Part shown: one piece after another, positions 21,511 through 31,974 of the stretch
How positions within the stretch are numbered: position 1 is the first letter of the stretch
Layout of the letters: each line of letters begins with the position of its first letter
Source: Symsagittifera roscoffensis
Lineage: Eukaryota > Xenacoelomorpha > Acoela > Convolutidae
Assembly: GCF_963678635.1 (NCBI RefSeq)
Contig: NC_087067.1
Span: 44,833,629-44,897,628, forward strand
DNA length: 64,000 nucleotides
Reading direction: 5' to 3'
The notes under the pieces: generated by a model
What the model was told of the DNA's origin: nothing
What the model saw: only the letters and a program-made list of their open reading frames with translations
Database searches by the model: none
Position numbers and translations under genes: made by a program

Positions 21511-22755
21511 TCATGGAAACAATCCCTTCTCGCCCGCTGCGCCACGTTCCAATCCATGCGGTTGTGCCTGTGGTATCTGCCCTCCGTGTTTTTTGTTGTA
21601 GCTTGCGATCACCACGCTCCTGACCGGTTGCTCTCTCCAAGTTGGGGGTACCTCCGCTCTAGCTGGACTTTCACGACTTCTCAGCTGTAGCCTCTCGTGT
21701 AACTCCTTAAGACGCGACGAGCTCCTGCTCACCTGACTGCTGCTCGGGGTTGAGCTCGGGGTGTATCCCGGCAGTGCCATGTCCATCAACGGGCGTATCG
21801 GTTGTGTCGTCTCCGAACCGCGCAAGGAGGACGCTGATTCGGTTGGTATCCATACTTCCAGCCCCTCGTTTATGTGTTCTTGAGCCGCACGGTCCAAGTT
21901 GAAGCTTCCCTTCGACCTGGGAACCTCATCCACCTCCATACGCGACTCCGGCCTTGACCTTGCAACAGCTCGTTCCGTCGTCCTAGTTTCCTTTTGCCAT
22001 TGTTGGTCGAGCTCTCGTTGTCGCCTCTGGATCCTTTCAAGTTCCGACTTCAACTGCTCGCAGTTCGCCGTGTTCTCTCGCACCCTCTGCTCTTGTTGGT
22101 ATTCTGCTCTCAACATCTCAAGGTCACGACGCGCCTGGTCCCTTTCCAGGATCGCCTGGTCCCTCTCCAGATTCGGTTGATTTCTCTCGAGCTTCGCGCT
22201 ATCCCGGTCAAGATTCGCTTTGTTCTTTTCCCTCTGCGCCCTCTCAAGTTCCCTCTTCAAGTTGCCGAGGTCAGGATACGTCTCTTCCGTTTGCTGGGCT
22301 CTTCCCATAGAAGGTGGCCTGCTCGTGGACTGGCAAGCTGATCTTGCTGACGGTCTGATCGGCAATGGGAATTCTCCCGCGCCGTACTCAATGTTGTTGC
22401 CTAAGCCAGGATTCCTCGCCAAGTCGAATCCTCTCATCCCTCCATCCACGTTCCAGGATAGCCACCTGGTCTGTTCCTGATTGGATATGCCTTTTGTGGT
22501 GTAGCCGACCATCAAGACGGCTTCGGTCGCGGACTCCCTGCACTCACCTTGCTCCTTTAATTGCAGGATGGCGTTCAACATCACTGCCATCCTCTCGTCC
22601 ACTTGGGTGTAGTCCAGGTGCCTCAAGCGTCTGTACAACTCATCGAGCGTCGGCCTCTTTAGCACCGCAGGCATGGACTTCCAAAATCGATCTGCCATTC
22701 TTACAATTTCTAGATTATCTCGCGCACCAATCAACTCGTTAATTACCGTACCCAA
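21511..22755 (-). CDS. region X of A, N-terminal part (coiled coil)
   Basis: About 395-414 codons. The first ATG in frame is at 22698 (MADRFWKSMP); the upstream part lies over a 20-bp repeat. Conserved with B: LDELYRRLRHLDY, AVMLNAILQL, then a RGFDLARNPGLGN block (B: SGSDLANEPGLGS) followed by GEFPLP. Next is a long Glu/Arg/Asn-rich repeated segment (RDQAILERDQARRDLEML and similar) predicted as coiled coil, then Arg/Ser-rich linker. It probably gives oligomerisation or a structural N-terminus. It is separated from pol by a spacer, so X is a distinct ORF and not a pol extension. Confidence 0.7.
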   Translation of the reverse strand: MGTVINELIGARDNLEIVRMADRFWKSMPAVLKRPTLDELYRRLRHLDYTQVDERMAVMLNAILQLKEQGECRESATEAVLMVGYTTKGISNQEQTRWLSWNVDGGMRGFDLARNPGLGNNIEYGAGEFPLPIRPSARSACQSTSRPPSMGRAQQTEETYPDLGNLKRELERAQREKNKANLDRDSAKLERNQPNLERDQAILERDQARRDLEMLRAEYQQEQRVRENTANCEQLKSELERIQRRQRELDQQWQKETRTTERAVARSRPESRMEVDEVPRSKGSFNLDRAAQEHINEGLEVWIPTESASSLRGSETTQPIRPLMDMALPGYTPSSTPSSSQVSRSSSRLKELHERLQLRSRESPARAEVPPTWREQPVRSVVIASYNKKHGGQIPQAQPHGLERGAAGEKGLFP

Positions 22756-22801
22756 TTGAGTGTTACCGTACCAACTTTAGTGTTACCGTACCAACTTGAG
22801 T
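22742..22801. repeat. three 20-bp tandem repeats at the X start in A
   Basis: ATTACCGTACCCAATTGAGT, GTTACCGTACCAACTTTAGT and GTTACCGTACCAACTTGAGT are adjacent at 22742, 22762 and 22782. They overlap the possible N-terminus of X and are absent from B. Confidence 0.85.
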
Positions 22802-23191
22802 GTTTGAGAAATCTCTTCCGAAAGTTGCTGATCTTGAACTGTGTTCGAAACCTTCTGTTCTCTTTCCAATGAGTGTGTTTGAATCGTCAATTTCGATTTA
22901 ATCAAATCAATCTGAAAGTAAATCCACTTTTTAGACTAAGGTGTCATATTCCTAACCTAAAACCCCCCCATTATTGTAGTTAAAACCTTATCACTCCATC
23001 CGTTTTGCTAAAATAATTCAATCGGAAGTTTTTAAGAGCATGCAGATTCATTTAATGTTTTAGCACCGTTTAAATTATAATTGTCATGCCAATCACGTTA
23101 AAATTCTTCTACCTGCTCCGAGATCCCCATGTACCCTTACTCAAGATCCACTTATACCCCCAACTCAAGACCTCTGTTGTCCACCCGTAGC
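22802..23191. other. spacer between pol and X in A
   Basis: AT-rich and non-coding. It lies between the pol stop and the X frame, as in B (45474-45852). The two spacers share no obvious sequence. How X would be expressed (separate promoter, splicing) is not evident. Confidence 0.5.
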
Positions 23192-24513
23192 TCAGGCGAT
23201 ACTCAAGTAGTATTTCTTGTGTAGGTGTACCATTATCTCTGTTTCTGCGAAGACCACGTGTAGGATGGCACATAACTCCCTTGGGCTCAACTTGCCCCTG
23301 TTTGGGTCATAAACTGGCATCGATACCTCCATTATACCTCTTTCAATCCCTCAGTCTCGTTAGTGCTAACATCACGTGCTCAGGATCTATCGTATTCCTT
23401 TCATTGACCCTCGTCACTAGAAAGCACAGGTATTTGCCCGGGACTTGTGCCACTGATGGGGGAAGCGCAGCCATTCCTCCCCGCCCGGTCTCTGTCTGAA
23501 TAGAAACTCCACGTTCTGGTATTCTCTCTTGATGTCGGCCTCCAGTCTCAATTTGAAGCTCATGTCCGCCGTTATACGGATCGCGCTAGTCCTGTCCGAC
23601 AGAATGAAGATGCTGTGCGTTATCATGATGGTCTCTGAGTACTCGTTCGGAATTTCGAATTTTGTCTTTAAGTTCCTTCCTATGGTAGGTTCGGCTTCTT
23701 CCTCAGCCAGTTCTAGCCCGTTGTTCTCTCTTACTTCCCTGAGTTTCTTTATCATCAAACTTTTGGTGTGGGTAAGTCCTACCCCCAACCCCCGGACGAA
23801 AATATTTATCGACGTCCCCGTCGATGATGCTGAGTCTAAATTATCTGCGGGTAATTCGAGCGGCCTGTCGGTTGCTGTCCGACCGAAGAGGGGATCTTCC
23901 GTTTTCACGTGTTGTTCTGCTGGCACGTCGACCTGCTGGATGCTTAGGATTACATCTTCTTCGCTCTTGACCTCACGCATCCACTCTAGTATTCTCAGGT
24001 TCGTGTTCTCCCTCCTCTCAATCTCGCTCTGCTCCAGATCTTTTTCTTGTTCTGGTGTGGAATAGTCGTCCTTTGAGAAGTGTTCACTGTAGTTGATGAT
24101 TTGCCATTCATTGTCTGCCACGCATTCGCCCACACTCAGTAAATCGTTGCCCAATTCTTCAGGCCGTATCTTGTCAATCAAAAAGTCATCCCCGTACCTA
24201 TTGTACCTCATGCTTGTCCGTTTACGATTACCTCCTGTCGTTCCTGTCGTTCCTGTCGTTATCGGCAAGTCTGGTTCCGTCCATTTTGGTACCTCGTCCT
24301 GCTCCGGATCGTTCCAATCTTCTTCCACAAAGAATTCTGCCTCTGAATCCGCTTCTATTTTTTTATTGTCGTCCAAACTCAAGCCCTCATTGCCATCGTT
24401 TTTCTCTATGGTTCCTTTTTCATTCACCTCACACGCTGGCTCCACCAGAAGGTACTCGAGCTATTCCATGTTCTACGGTACGCACCAGTCTTCTGGGGAT
24501 GGTACATGAGGCT
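23192..24513 (-). pseudogene. pol C-terminal extension of A
   Basis: The open stretch 23417-24445 follows the integrase after a frame change and stops near 24450-24510. Conserved with B: ACEVNEKGT, KNDGNE, an acidic low-complexity stretch, VGLTHTKSLMIKKLREVRE, IPNEYSETIMITHSIFILSDRTSAIRITADM, and VEFLFRQR. The last part is in a further frame: ERNTIDPEHVMLALTRLRD, then LHKKYYLSIA with TGA at 23192-23194, matching the B end HKKYYLKIG. The domain is about 400 residues, lies after the integrase GPF module, and is not a chromodomain that I can recognise. Confidence 0.75.
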
Positions 24514-25821
24514 TCAGATTTTCATAATGTTCTGCGCGCCCGTACTCAAACGGTAGAACCGTCCTTGTTGGTGTACTTCCGTTATCATGAATGGTCCTCT
24601 CCATTTCTTAAGTAGTTGCTTTGTCCCTTTTGGAGGTATGACATTCTGGAAGACCCACACGTATTGGCCCACTGCATATGGTTTCACTTGCAATATTTTG
24701 TCATCGTATTTCTTGCGCTGCCTCATTTGTGCTTGCGCAGTATTCCTCCTGCAGAGCTCGTTTAGTTCCTGCTGTCTCCTGAGCGCTTCATTCACATAAG
24801 CTTGAGGCGACGTCTTTTTCCCTTTGTACTCCTGGTAAAAGAAGGTTAGGGGCATTGCTCTTTCCTTGCCCGTCATCATCATGAAGGGACTGATTCCTGT
24901 TGTTGAGTGTTGCGTACTGTTGTACGCCCCTACCACCTGCGGCAGATATTTATCCCAATACGTCATGTACCTTGAGCAGTATACCCTCAGCATGTTCACC
25001 AACGTTCTTTTCTGCCTCTCTACCAACCCGTTGGTCTGGGAGTGGTAGGTCGTTGAGTGCGCTTGATCTATGTGAGACATCTTCATCAATTCTTTCGTCA
25101 AGTCCCCCACGAAGGCTTTGCCGTTGTCCGACTGAAATGTCATGGGACAGCCATGCCGTGATATCCAATGTGTTATAAGGTGGTCACAAGTTTCCTCTGC
25201 CGAGGCTGTCTGACACGGCACCGCTTCCGCCAGCTTTGTGAAGTGATCTATTATGACTAGTATCTGGTTATATCCTGACTCTATCATACAGATCTCTTGG
25301 TGGTCTATTTGCACGATTTCGTTGAATTCCGAGCTCTCAACAGACTTGAGTGGGAACTTCATCTTCCTTGGGTCTTTCACTTGCAGGCATGCCAGGCATG
25401 CATTCACCCATCTCTCGCAGGCTTTCCTTAATCCTGGCCAATCAAACCTGTGAAGTATTCTCTGTTGCACCTTGTCTATCCCCTGGTGCCCCATTTGATC
25501 GTGCGATCTGAATAACACTTCGGTTTGATACAACTGTGGCAATATGATGAAGTTATGCTTGTGTAATATCTTCTCCTCATCCTTTCTCTTGCACGCTACC
25601 ACCCCATCAGCTGTGTGATAGAGTAAATCTTTTCTTTCTTTGTAGAACTGGCTCAAGATCTTGTAGCTGTCTTCTTCTAGGTCCCCCTTCTCTTTGGACC
25701 CCGTCCGGATCCATTTGGAGAGGTTACTTGTCATCTTGTCATTTTTTTGGGCCCTTATTAGATCCGACAGCCTATATCTCGCCTTGACATGTTCCTTTAG
25801 TGCCATTATCTGACCATTCAT
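24514..25821 (-). CDS. integrase of element A (open)
   Basis: 435 codons. Zinc-binding HHCC: HDQMGH and CLAC. Catalytic D,D35E: VQIDHQ, FQSDNGKAF, GLVERQKRTL. Then HSTTYHSQTNGL, the core end YNSTQHSTTGISPFMMMTG, and a GPY/F-type module (LLKKWRGPFMITEVHQQGRFYRLS). Integrase inserts the element cDNA; the GPF module is typical of Ty3/gypsy. All catalytic residues are present. The frame ends prematurely (AQNIMKI, stop at 24514) by an apparent one-base change relative to B, which continues into the extension. N-terminally continuous with the linker after stops near 25830. Confidence 0.9.
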   Translation of the reverse strand: MNGQIMALKEHVKARYRLSDLIRAQKNDKMTSNLSKWIRTGSKEKGDLEEDSYKILSQFYKERKDLLYHTADGVVACKRKDEEKILHKHNFIILPQLYQTEVLFRSHDQMGHQGIDKVQQRILHRFDWPGLRKACERWVNACLACLQVKDPRKMKFPLKSVESSEFNEIVQIDHQEICMIESGYNQILVIIDHFTKLAEAVPCQTASAEETCDHLITHWISRHGCPMTFQSDNGKAFVGDLTKELMKMSHIDQAHSTTYHSQTNGLVERQKRTLVNMLRVYCSRYMTYWDKYLPQVVGAYNSTQHSTTGISPFMMMTGKERAMPLTFFYQEYKGKKTSPQAYVNEALRRQQELNELCRRNTAQAQMRQRKKYDDKILQVKPYAVGQYVWVFQNVIPPKGTKQLLKKWRGPFMITEVHQQGRFYRLSTGAQNIMKI

Positions 25822-25874
25822 TTCCCCAGGCGTAATTTTTCAGCTTTACGCACACTATCCTTTTCATGATCTTT

Positions 25875-26606
25875 CTATCGTCTTCTGGCACCAGATTTGT
25901 TCTGACATTCGAGTTGCATGATAGTTCCCTGAACGGTTTCCTCGATACCGCAAATTTCTTCACCTCCTCGCACTTCTTGCTGACCCAAGTTGTATGTTCC
26001 TGATGAGGGATCCGTCTGTAGCTCCCTGTCGCGGTGTCTCATCTTCTCTTCCGCCAGTATCATGCCCAGACTATCTTGGTCTTCGCTGCTGCCCTCCGAA
26101 TCTTCATCCCATTCTTCACACTCCCCGGACAATTTTTCTTCTGTAGCGTCTTCTCCCTCTGTGGGCCACTCCCCGGACTCTTGACCTATTCCAAGGTGTT
26201 CAGCTTCCTCCTTAAACGCCACTTTCTTTTTCTTAACCCGAGTCCGCTCAAGTATGTCATCAGGAATTCTGTCAACCAGTGACTGCACAATTTCTTTCCC
26301 ATCAGGATTACTCTCGTCTAAGGAGTTTTCGCCGACGACTGTCTCACTCATTCGCAGTATCGTGACTTCCGGTTCCTCCTTGCACTTTCCTTCAATCACG
26401 GGTTTATCATCTGCCAGTTTCTCGAGCAATCTCATCAAGTCTTCCTCTATCTGTGCTTCTCCCGTTTCTACCTGGTTGAGATCATAGCCTTTCGCCTTGA
26501 GCGTCTCCCTCACAACTTTTGGCTTGAGCATTATCCCTATCGGCATCCATCGTGTCTTCTTCAAGATTGTTTTCTCTGGAGACTCTTTTGGTAATTCGGT
26601 GTGATC
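25875..26606 (-). pseudogene. acidic RNase H-integrase linker of A
   Basis: 229 open codons of strongly acidic sequence (EEWDEDSEGSSEDQDS) and Lys/Glu-rich parts, with an LSGE/SGEW motif encoded by a repeated CTCCCCGGAC DNA word (26126 and 26166 on plus). B has a similar LSGE-bearing linker at about 48.8-49.05 kb. No enzymatic motif is seen. A stop near 26616-26618 (G, TAA) separates it from RNase H in A. Confidence 0.6.
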
Positions 26607-26615
26607 TTCTATCGG

Positions 26616-27113
26616 TTAGCCTGACTTGTCGAGCCATCTTGTGAGTGGAAGACTATCATATGTTTCCTTATCCATGAAGGAGAAGCCCTCTTTTATTTCT
26701 GGCCTATTCGCCTCCCTCTGTTCCTGTCTCTCGTAGAACTCCGTCTTCTTACTCAAACTATCGGCATTTTGATGTTTGTCTCTTGTTCTGTGCTCAATTA
26801 TCATGTTGTACCCGTCCAGGCGAACTATCCACCTCCCAATGTAGCTCTGGTCCATTGAGTACGCCTTCAGCCAGTTGAGTGCCCTGTTATCGACTCACAG
26901 CCTGAATGGCTCACTGCCTAGGTATGCTCTATATTTCTCGTTAAAGGTAACTACCGCGAACATCTCCGCTTTCGGCGCCCCGTACTTCATTTCTGTGTCA
27001 CTCAAGACTTTGCTCCCGTACGCTATTGGTCTCAAGACTGTCATCCCGTTCCATTCTTGTTCGTGATGGAGAATTCCAGAAATCGCGACTACCGACGCAT
27101 CCGTATCCAGCAC
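26616..27113 (-). pseudogene. Ty3-like RNase H of A, broken
   Basis: VLDTDAS (first Asp), GAPKAEMFAVVT (Glu) and VDNRALNWLKAYSMDQSYIGRW (third Asp and following block), then MIIEHRTRDKHQNADSLSK, the typical end of Ty3/gypsy RNase H. It is separated from RT by a TAG at 27114-27116 and interrupted by a TGA (Arg in B) before VDNRAL. B carries a TAG at the same place between RT and RNase H. Confidence 0.85.
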
Positions 27114-27935
27114 CTACATCCCTTTCTCCGTTGGCATCCCTAACACCGGTGCCTCGCACAACTCTTTCTTTATTCTCTGGAATGATTCTTCAGCTGCGTT
27201 GTTCCAGGTGAATTTCTTGCCTTTGTGTCTCATTAATTGTTGCATCGGGTATACCTTATCCGCGTAGCCCTTGATGAATTCCCTGTAATAGTTCGCAAAA
27301 CCCAGGAAGCTCATCAACTTGTGTTCCGTTTTTGGCGACTTCCAAGTTAGAACAGCTTCAACTGCATCTGGATCTGGTCTGATGCCGTGCCTGTCCACCA
27401 TCCTCCCCAAGTATTTTATCGAATCGTTGAGTATCTCGCACTTTGATGGTTTGCACTTTAGCCCCGACCTCTTCATGCATGCAAGCACCTCGTCCAGTCG
27501 CTCGATGTGAACTTCCAGTGTAGGCGTCGCTATTACCACGTCATCCACGTAGCACCTTACCAGATTGCCATACTTCTTTGTCACACCTATCAATGCATGT
27601 GCCATGATCAACCGTTGAAATGTAGCCGTGGCATTGCAAAGACCAAAGGGCATCCGTTTCCTTTGAAACAGCCCCAACTCGCAGGCGAACCCTGTTTTGT
27701 CCCTGTCCTGTTTCCTCAATGGGACCTGCCAAAAAGCCGAACCTACATCAAGAGTCGTAAACAATTTTGCATCACCTAACTTCGAGAGGCTCTCATCAAT
27801 CCTAGGTACGGGATAGGCATCCTTCACCGTGACGGAGTTCAGATAACGAAAGTCACAACAAAGCCTCAATTGGTCGCCTTTCTTTTTGGCCATCACTACT
27901 CCACACGTCCACGGTGATTTGGATGGTTCTATCAT
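27114..27935 (-). CDS. reverse transcriptase of element A (open)
   Basis: 273 codons from MIEPSKSPWTCGVVMAKKK (block 1). Then LCCDFRYLN and AYPVPRIDESL (block 2), FTTLDVGSAFWQV (catalytic Asp63), FACELGLFQ and MPFGLCNATATFQRL (block 4), CYVDDVVIA (catalytic YVDD, residues 129-132), IKYLGRMVDRHGI and LGFANYYREFIKGYA (block 7). The order and wording are typical Ty3/gypsy RT, and the active site is intact. The upstream connector is in another frame (change near 27945). It ends at KGM then TAG, directly before RNase H. Confidence 0.92.
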   Translation of the reverse strand: MIEPSKSPWTCGVVMAKKKGDQLRLCCDFRYLNSVTVKDAYPVPRIDESLSKLGDAKLFTTLDVGSAFWQVPLRKQDRDKTGFACELGLFQRKRMPFGLCNATATFQRLIMAHALIGVTKKYGNLVRCYVDDVVIATPTLEVHIERLDEVLACMKRSGLKCKPSKCEILNDSIKYLGRMVDRHGIRPDPDAVEAVLTWKSPKTEHKLMSFLGFANYYREFIKGYADKVYPMQQLMRHKGKKFTWNNAAEESFQRIKKELCEAPVLGMPTEKGM

Positions 27936-27936
27936 A

Positions 27937-28579
27937 TCATACTCTAGTAGTGTCTCTATCTCTCATACACGCATCCGATTTGTGTGGGGTCATGCGCCTC
28001 GCCCCCTCCCTGTGCGGTACCGCGGACTCCTCAAGCTCTATTTCATGTTCAACAAAATTACAACATCCAATGTCTGCCTTATGTCTCGAAAAAACTTCCT
28101 CGTTCCGCTCTAGTACGTCCTTGATGGCCTCGAGTTGTTCATCCGTTACCTTACCCCTTGAATGCTCTATTTCAGGTAAAACTGGTTTATCCATTTCCAT
28201 TTCCTCTAGTGTTGGTCTTTCTGGGAAATTTGAACAACTCGATAGTCCATCATCTGTCTCTGACTTAAGTGACTTTACAAGACCTGATGAACCTTTTATT
28301 TTATTCAATCGTCTCAAGATGCAAATCTTGTCCCTGTGATTGGGACATTCAAGTACTTCATTCTTTTGTACATTTTCAGTCATTTCATATCGAGTTTTCA
28401 CGGGTGAGGCATATCCCAACTTCCTTCCCCTCTAGGTTTTTATGGGTATGTCAAGAGTATTCAACAAGACACTGACGCAGAGACCGCTCTTGGTTATCGA
28501 GAAGGATCTTCCTAAAACAGCAGCACTTTGACTGTTTGGATTGGGAACTATGCATACTTGCTTACTATCACTTAATTCG
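27937..28579 (-). pseudogene. protease-RT connector of A
   Basis: 27937-28419 is open: TDDGLSSCSNFPERP, PVLPEIEHSRGK, VFSRHKADIGCC, HEIELEE, PHREGARRMTP. This is the segment that precedes RT block 1 in gypsy-type pol (the SRHKxDIG and RRxxP blocks). The part up to 28579 is broken. B and relic C have the same blocks. Confidence 0.8.
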
Positions 28580-30106
28580 TTATATTTTTTTCATCCGTAA
28601 ACCTACAACTGCAGCTTCGTTCGCTTTCAGCCTTACACTTCTACTCAAGAACACCGGCACTTTATTCTCATTTGCCATTATCAGATTTACCGGTTTAATT
28701 ACGTACTTCCTATCCGGGTTTCGAATGCTGAACATGGCATTGTTTAGATCAATCGTTACGTCGAAGTTCCTGATAAAGTCTCTGCCTAAAATGAACTGGT
28801 CAGACTCGTCTAGGTTCTCCACCACAAGAAAACTCATCCACAGTTTGCGTTCCTCTAGATTTAGGGCTATTATTGGTGTTCTGCCTAGTACCCGCGGCGC
28901 CCCTTTTTTCGCAGCTGATAGCCGTATTCTTGAGTCTATTAAGTCATCTTTGTCGAAACCCATTCGTTCCTAAGTTTCGATTGGTATAACACTCAAGACC
29001 GCTCCCGTATCAAGTAACCCACGTAATTGAGTCTTTTTGCCACTTATGTCAAGCACATGTGCTGATACTTCCGCTTCCGTCCCGATGTGCATTGCATCCT
29101 CTTCCAGCAAGGTGCAGTGTCCAATTGATCTCACTTTTAGTTCTTCTTTGCCAACGTAGATCTGCCCCACTAGATCTTCATCACATGTTATCATGGTTTT
29201 CCTATAGATGTTTATCCCATCTATATTTAGCATCACCTCATGCGGACCATACGCTTCTGTATATCTGTTCTCAACACGGACTGACTTGCTGCCACCTCTT
29301 GTGAGTAGCGCCCTCAAGGCTCTAGACGTAGTATGTGGGCTTATCGCACTCAAGTAATCTGCGCACACGTCAATGTGCATTATTGTCTGATCGCTTGGTT
29401 CGTTCAAGTTCCTCGTTACTTCATGGCCGCCCACAGTGATTATTGACATTATCCTGGCTCCGATCTTTGTTATGCCGAATGGCTTTCCCGTCACCACTTT
29501 CAGATTGTTGTAATTTCCACTCTTTGTCGACCCTGCTACGGCTTCTGGCACCGGCACCGACCAACCTAACGTCTCGTTTAACTTCTGCTTTTCGATCTCC
29601 TGTTTCAATCGTTGCTTTATTTCCTTACTCGTTAGGTTTTGTTTGACTTTGTTGATAGCCTCTGCCGCCGCGTTCTCATAATTGATCTCTAGGGCGTTCC
29701 TGGCCGTGGCCTCTATTGCACTGTTGACTTGCGTTACAGCTTTCACCGTCTTCGTTGGCAGTTCCGCACTCGGTGCTTCCGAGTTTTTTGTTTCAAATTC
29801 AGTTTGTCTGTTTCTCTGGTTCTGCACCGTCGCTAACGCCAAATTATGCTTGGGGTGACTCTGGTTCTTGACTGCCTCCCAAAACAAAGGACAATCCATC
29901 CTGAAGTGCCCCTCTTGATTGCAGAAGAAGCATCTCGCACCTATCTTGATGATCAAGCCACTATAGAACTCGTGTTCTTCTATCTGGCTCATATCTTCCT
30001 CATCGGGTGCATATCCCAAACTCTTCATGCCCTGTTTGTATGTTGTGCAATCCGCCACGTGATGATCAGCTGACCCGCAGTTTGCGCATGATCTACGTTT
30101 GTCCAT
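28580..30106 (-). pseudogene. nucleocapsid knuckles and retropepsin-like protease of A
   Basis: Starts with two CX2CX4HX4C knuckles (CANCGSADHHVADC, residues 7-20; CFFCNQEGHFRMDC, 59-72), which bind RNA. A long helical linker follows, then a conserved pre-protease block (MLNIDGINIY). LLDTGAVLSV lies at residues 364-373, the catalytic DTG of an aspartic protease. A TAG at 28970-28972 replaces Trp just after the flap-proximal PIET; the frame goes on as 28580-28963 with ILGRDFIRNFDVTIDL, which fits the protease second half. Knuckles and protease share one frame in A, unlike B. Confidence 0.85.
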
Positions 30107-31403
30107 GTCGTCTCTAGGCTTGTACCATGACGACCTTTGTGATTAACTCCCCCCTGCATGTCCTGTTATCCGATTATGAGTACTTCTTGGGTTTCATTAG
30201 CATGTACTCTCTTGACTTCTGTCTCATCTCTTCTGGAGTCGGTGCGCTGTCTTTCGACAGTGTATAGTACGATGCTAACATTGTCCTCAAGTCGTCACTT
30301 TTCACCCCATCGATGAACTTCGAGGCGATACTAAAGTTTTTCTGTTTGTTGACTCTTCAGGATCACTCCTTCGTCTCAAGCTCTCGAGATCATCTAGGAA
30401 CCGATCAATTGATTCATCGTCCCTTTGCCTTCTTTTTTCGAATCTCATCATCGCTTGGTGACCTTTCATGCCTAACCCGAATCGATTCAAAAACATTTCG
30501 AAGATCTTGTCCGCGTTCCTCTTCTTTCTTTGCAACTACGCATTTTAACGCCGTGCCTTCTAAACTGCTGAGTATCGCTGTGCAGGCTTGTCTCTCGTCG
30601 TTCAAGTTGTCCTGTTCCAAATGTAGTCTCATGACTTCTACCCAGGTATCGATGCATCCGTCTGAGTCATCCTTAAATTCTTTTGGCTTCTTGAAGGTTT
30701 TCCTGGATTTGCCACCTCCTCTCTCACTCGATTCAGTGTTTCTCGTGGCGAACGCTTCCAGTGTTTTATTCATCATTTCCCAGGTGCTGGCGGATGTCAT
30801 AGCATCAGGTCCCGCATTATTGTAATTCGTGGAATCACCTGGACCACTCGTCGTATTTGCGGTTCCACTTTTCATAATTGTCTTGACCCCCCCCCCCGGT
30901 GCCGTGCTCGCTGCATCCCGGGGTAATGGTAACGATGTTGACTGCCGTTTGTTCCGTTGTGGTTCCACGAAATCAACTCTGTTACCTTGCGTTTCATCCG
31001 TTGCCGGCCTATCTTGTGATGTAGAGTTTCTCAAGATGGCATCTAGTTTTGCCTGTATGGCACATGAACTCTCAGCCTGGTCTCTTCTCATTGTGTCCAT
31101 TCTCGTTTCCAGACTACCCAACTGGCTGTTCACAGCGTCATACCGTTGCTTCATCTCTTGCATGTCTTTTTTGATGTTCTTATCTCGCTCTCCATCAGTG
31201 GCCTCTACCTTGTCTGACATCTGCTGAAGCTTTTCCTCTGTCGCCCTCGCCAGATTGAAATAGTTGTCCAGGTATTCGTGTTTGTTGTATCTTAATTCTT
31301 TCTTTATCACCTCACTTTCCTCCTCTCTGTGCTTTAGTTTCTTGTCGATCTGATCTAGCTTCGCCATCAGATTGCCCAACTCAAGGAGGAGTTGTTGTTT
31401 CAT
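30107..31403 (-). pseudogene. gag central part and capsid-like domain of A
   Basis: 30414-31403 is open (329 codons). It has an N-terminal coiled coil (LDQIDKKLKHREEESEVIKK and on), a Thr/Gly-rich linker, then the capsid-like block RKTFKKPKEFKDDSDGCIDT, LEGTALKCVVAKK. After a frame change at about 30535 come FLNRFGLGMKGHQAMMRFEK and SIDRFLDDLESL, then in a third frame ASKFIDGVKSDDLRTMLAS and APTPEEMRQKS. The same blocks are uninterrupted in B copy 2, so the gag identity is firm and A is frame-shifted at least twice. Gag forms the particle. Confidence 0.85.
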
Positions 31404-31446
31404 TGTCAGCTTTTGCCATATTGTTGGCTGCTGCCCCGTGTTTAAC

Positions 31447-31974
31447 CTAGTCGTCGTCTTGGTTGGCCTCTGTCGTTATCGTGGAAACTGTTCCAAATGT
31501 TTTGTCTTTCTCGGCTTTCGGTTCTCCCGTCACTACGTCTCTTGATTTCATCCCGACCATCATTGCTATCCTTTCTGTAAATGACGTTCTTTTTACTTGA
31601 GACTCGTCCTTTACTGTTTCTGGCGTGTTGCCCGTTGTGTCCTCCACAGTGTCTATCGGCAAGAATTCCATCGACTTTTGATTTTGTTCCTCTGCATTCG
31701 GCATCGGTGTCGACTCCGTCGCCTTCTTCTCCACCTCATCAACACTCTGGTCTGGTGTTTCTAGGTCAATCTCAATGGCGGGTTCTGTTTGTTTCCCTCC
31801 TGCGCACTCTTTCGTCTTGTTCTCTTTTGAACTTCTTGCGTTGACCATGCTCACTGAAAAGTTCTTCCTTGTTATTCTTGGGCCAACCGTTGTCACTTTT
31901 CGTTGCGACGAGTTATATTTTGTCTTTGACTCCGTAGCTCTTTTTTCAGCTATCGGTACCCTGCTCCGTCTCAT
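31447..31974 (-). pseudogene. gag N-terminal extension of A
   Basis: 175 codons from MRRSRVPIAEKRATES, Lys/Ser/Glu-rich and low-complexity. It corresponds to the B N-terminus (KSRIPKRGISSRKF, then VETRSQKSSEER) and both end near a KDKTFGTVSTI / KDKFGVVRTI block. It ends with TAG at 31447-31449 and the next part is in another frame. The ATG at 31974 is preceded by AT-rich DNA (31975-32186) with no coding signal, so it may be the true start. Confidence 0.65.

Noticed and set aside
15600-22742. Long plus-strand frames opposite region X (for example 16490-16969, 16970-17497)
   Set aside because: The minus-strand frames show residue-level conservation between A and B; the plus frames do not.
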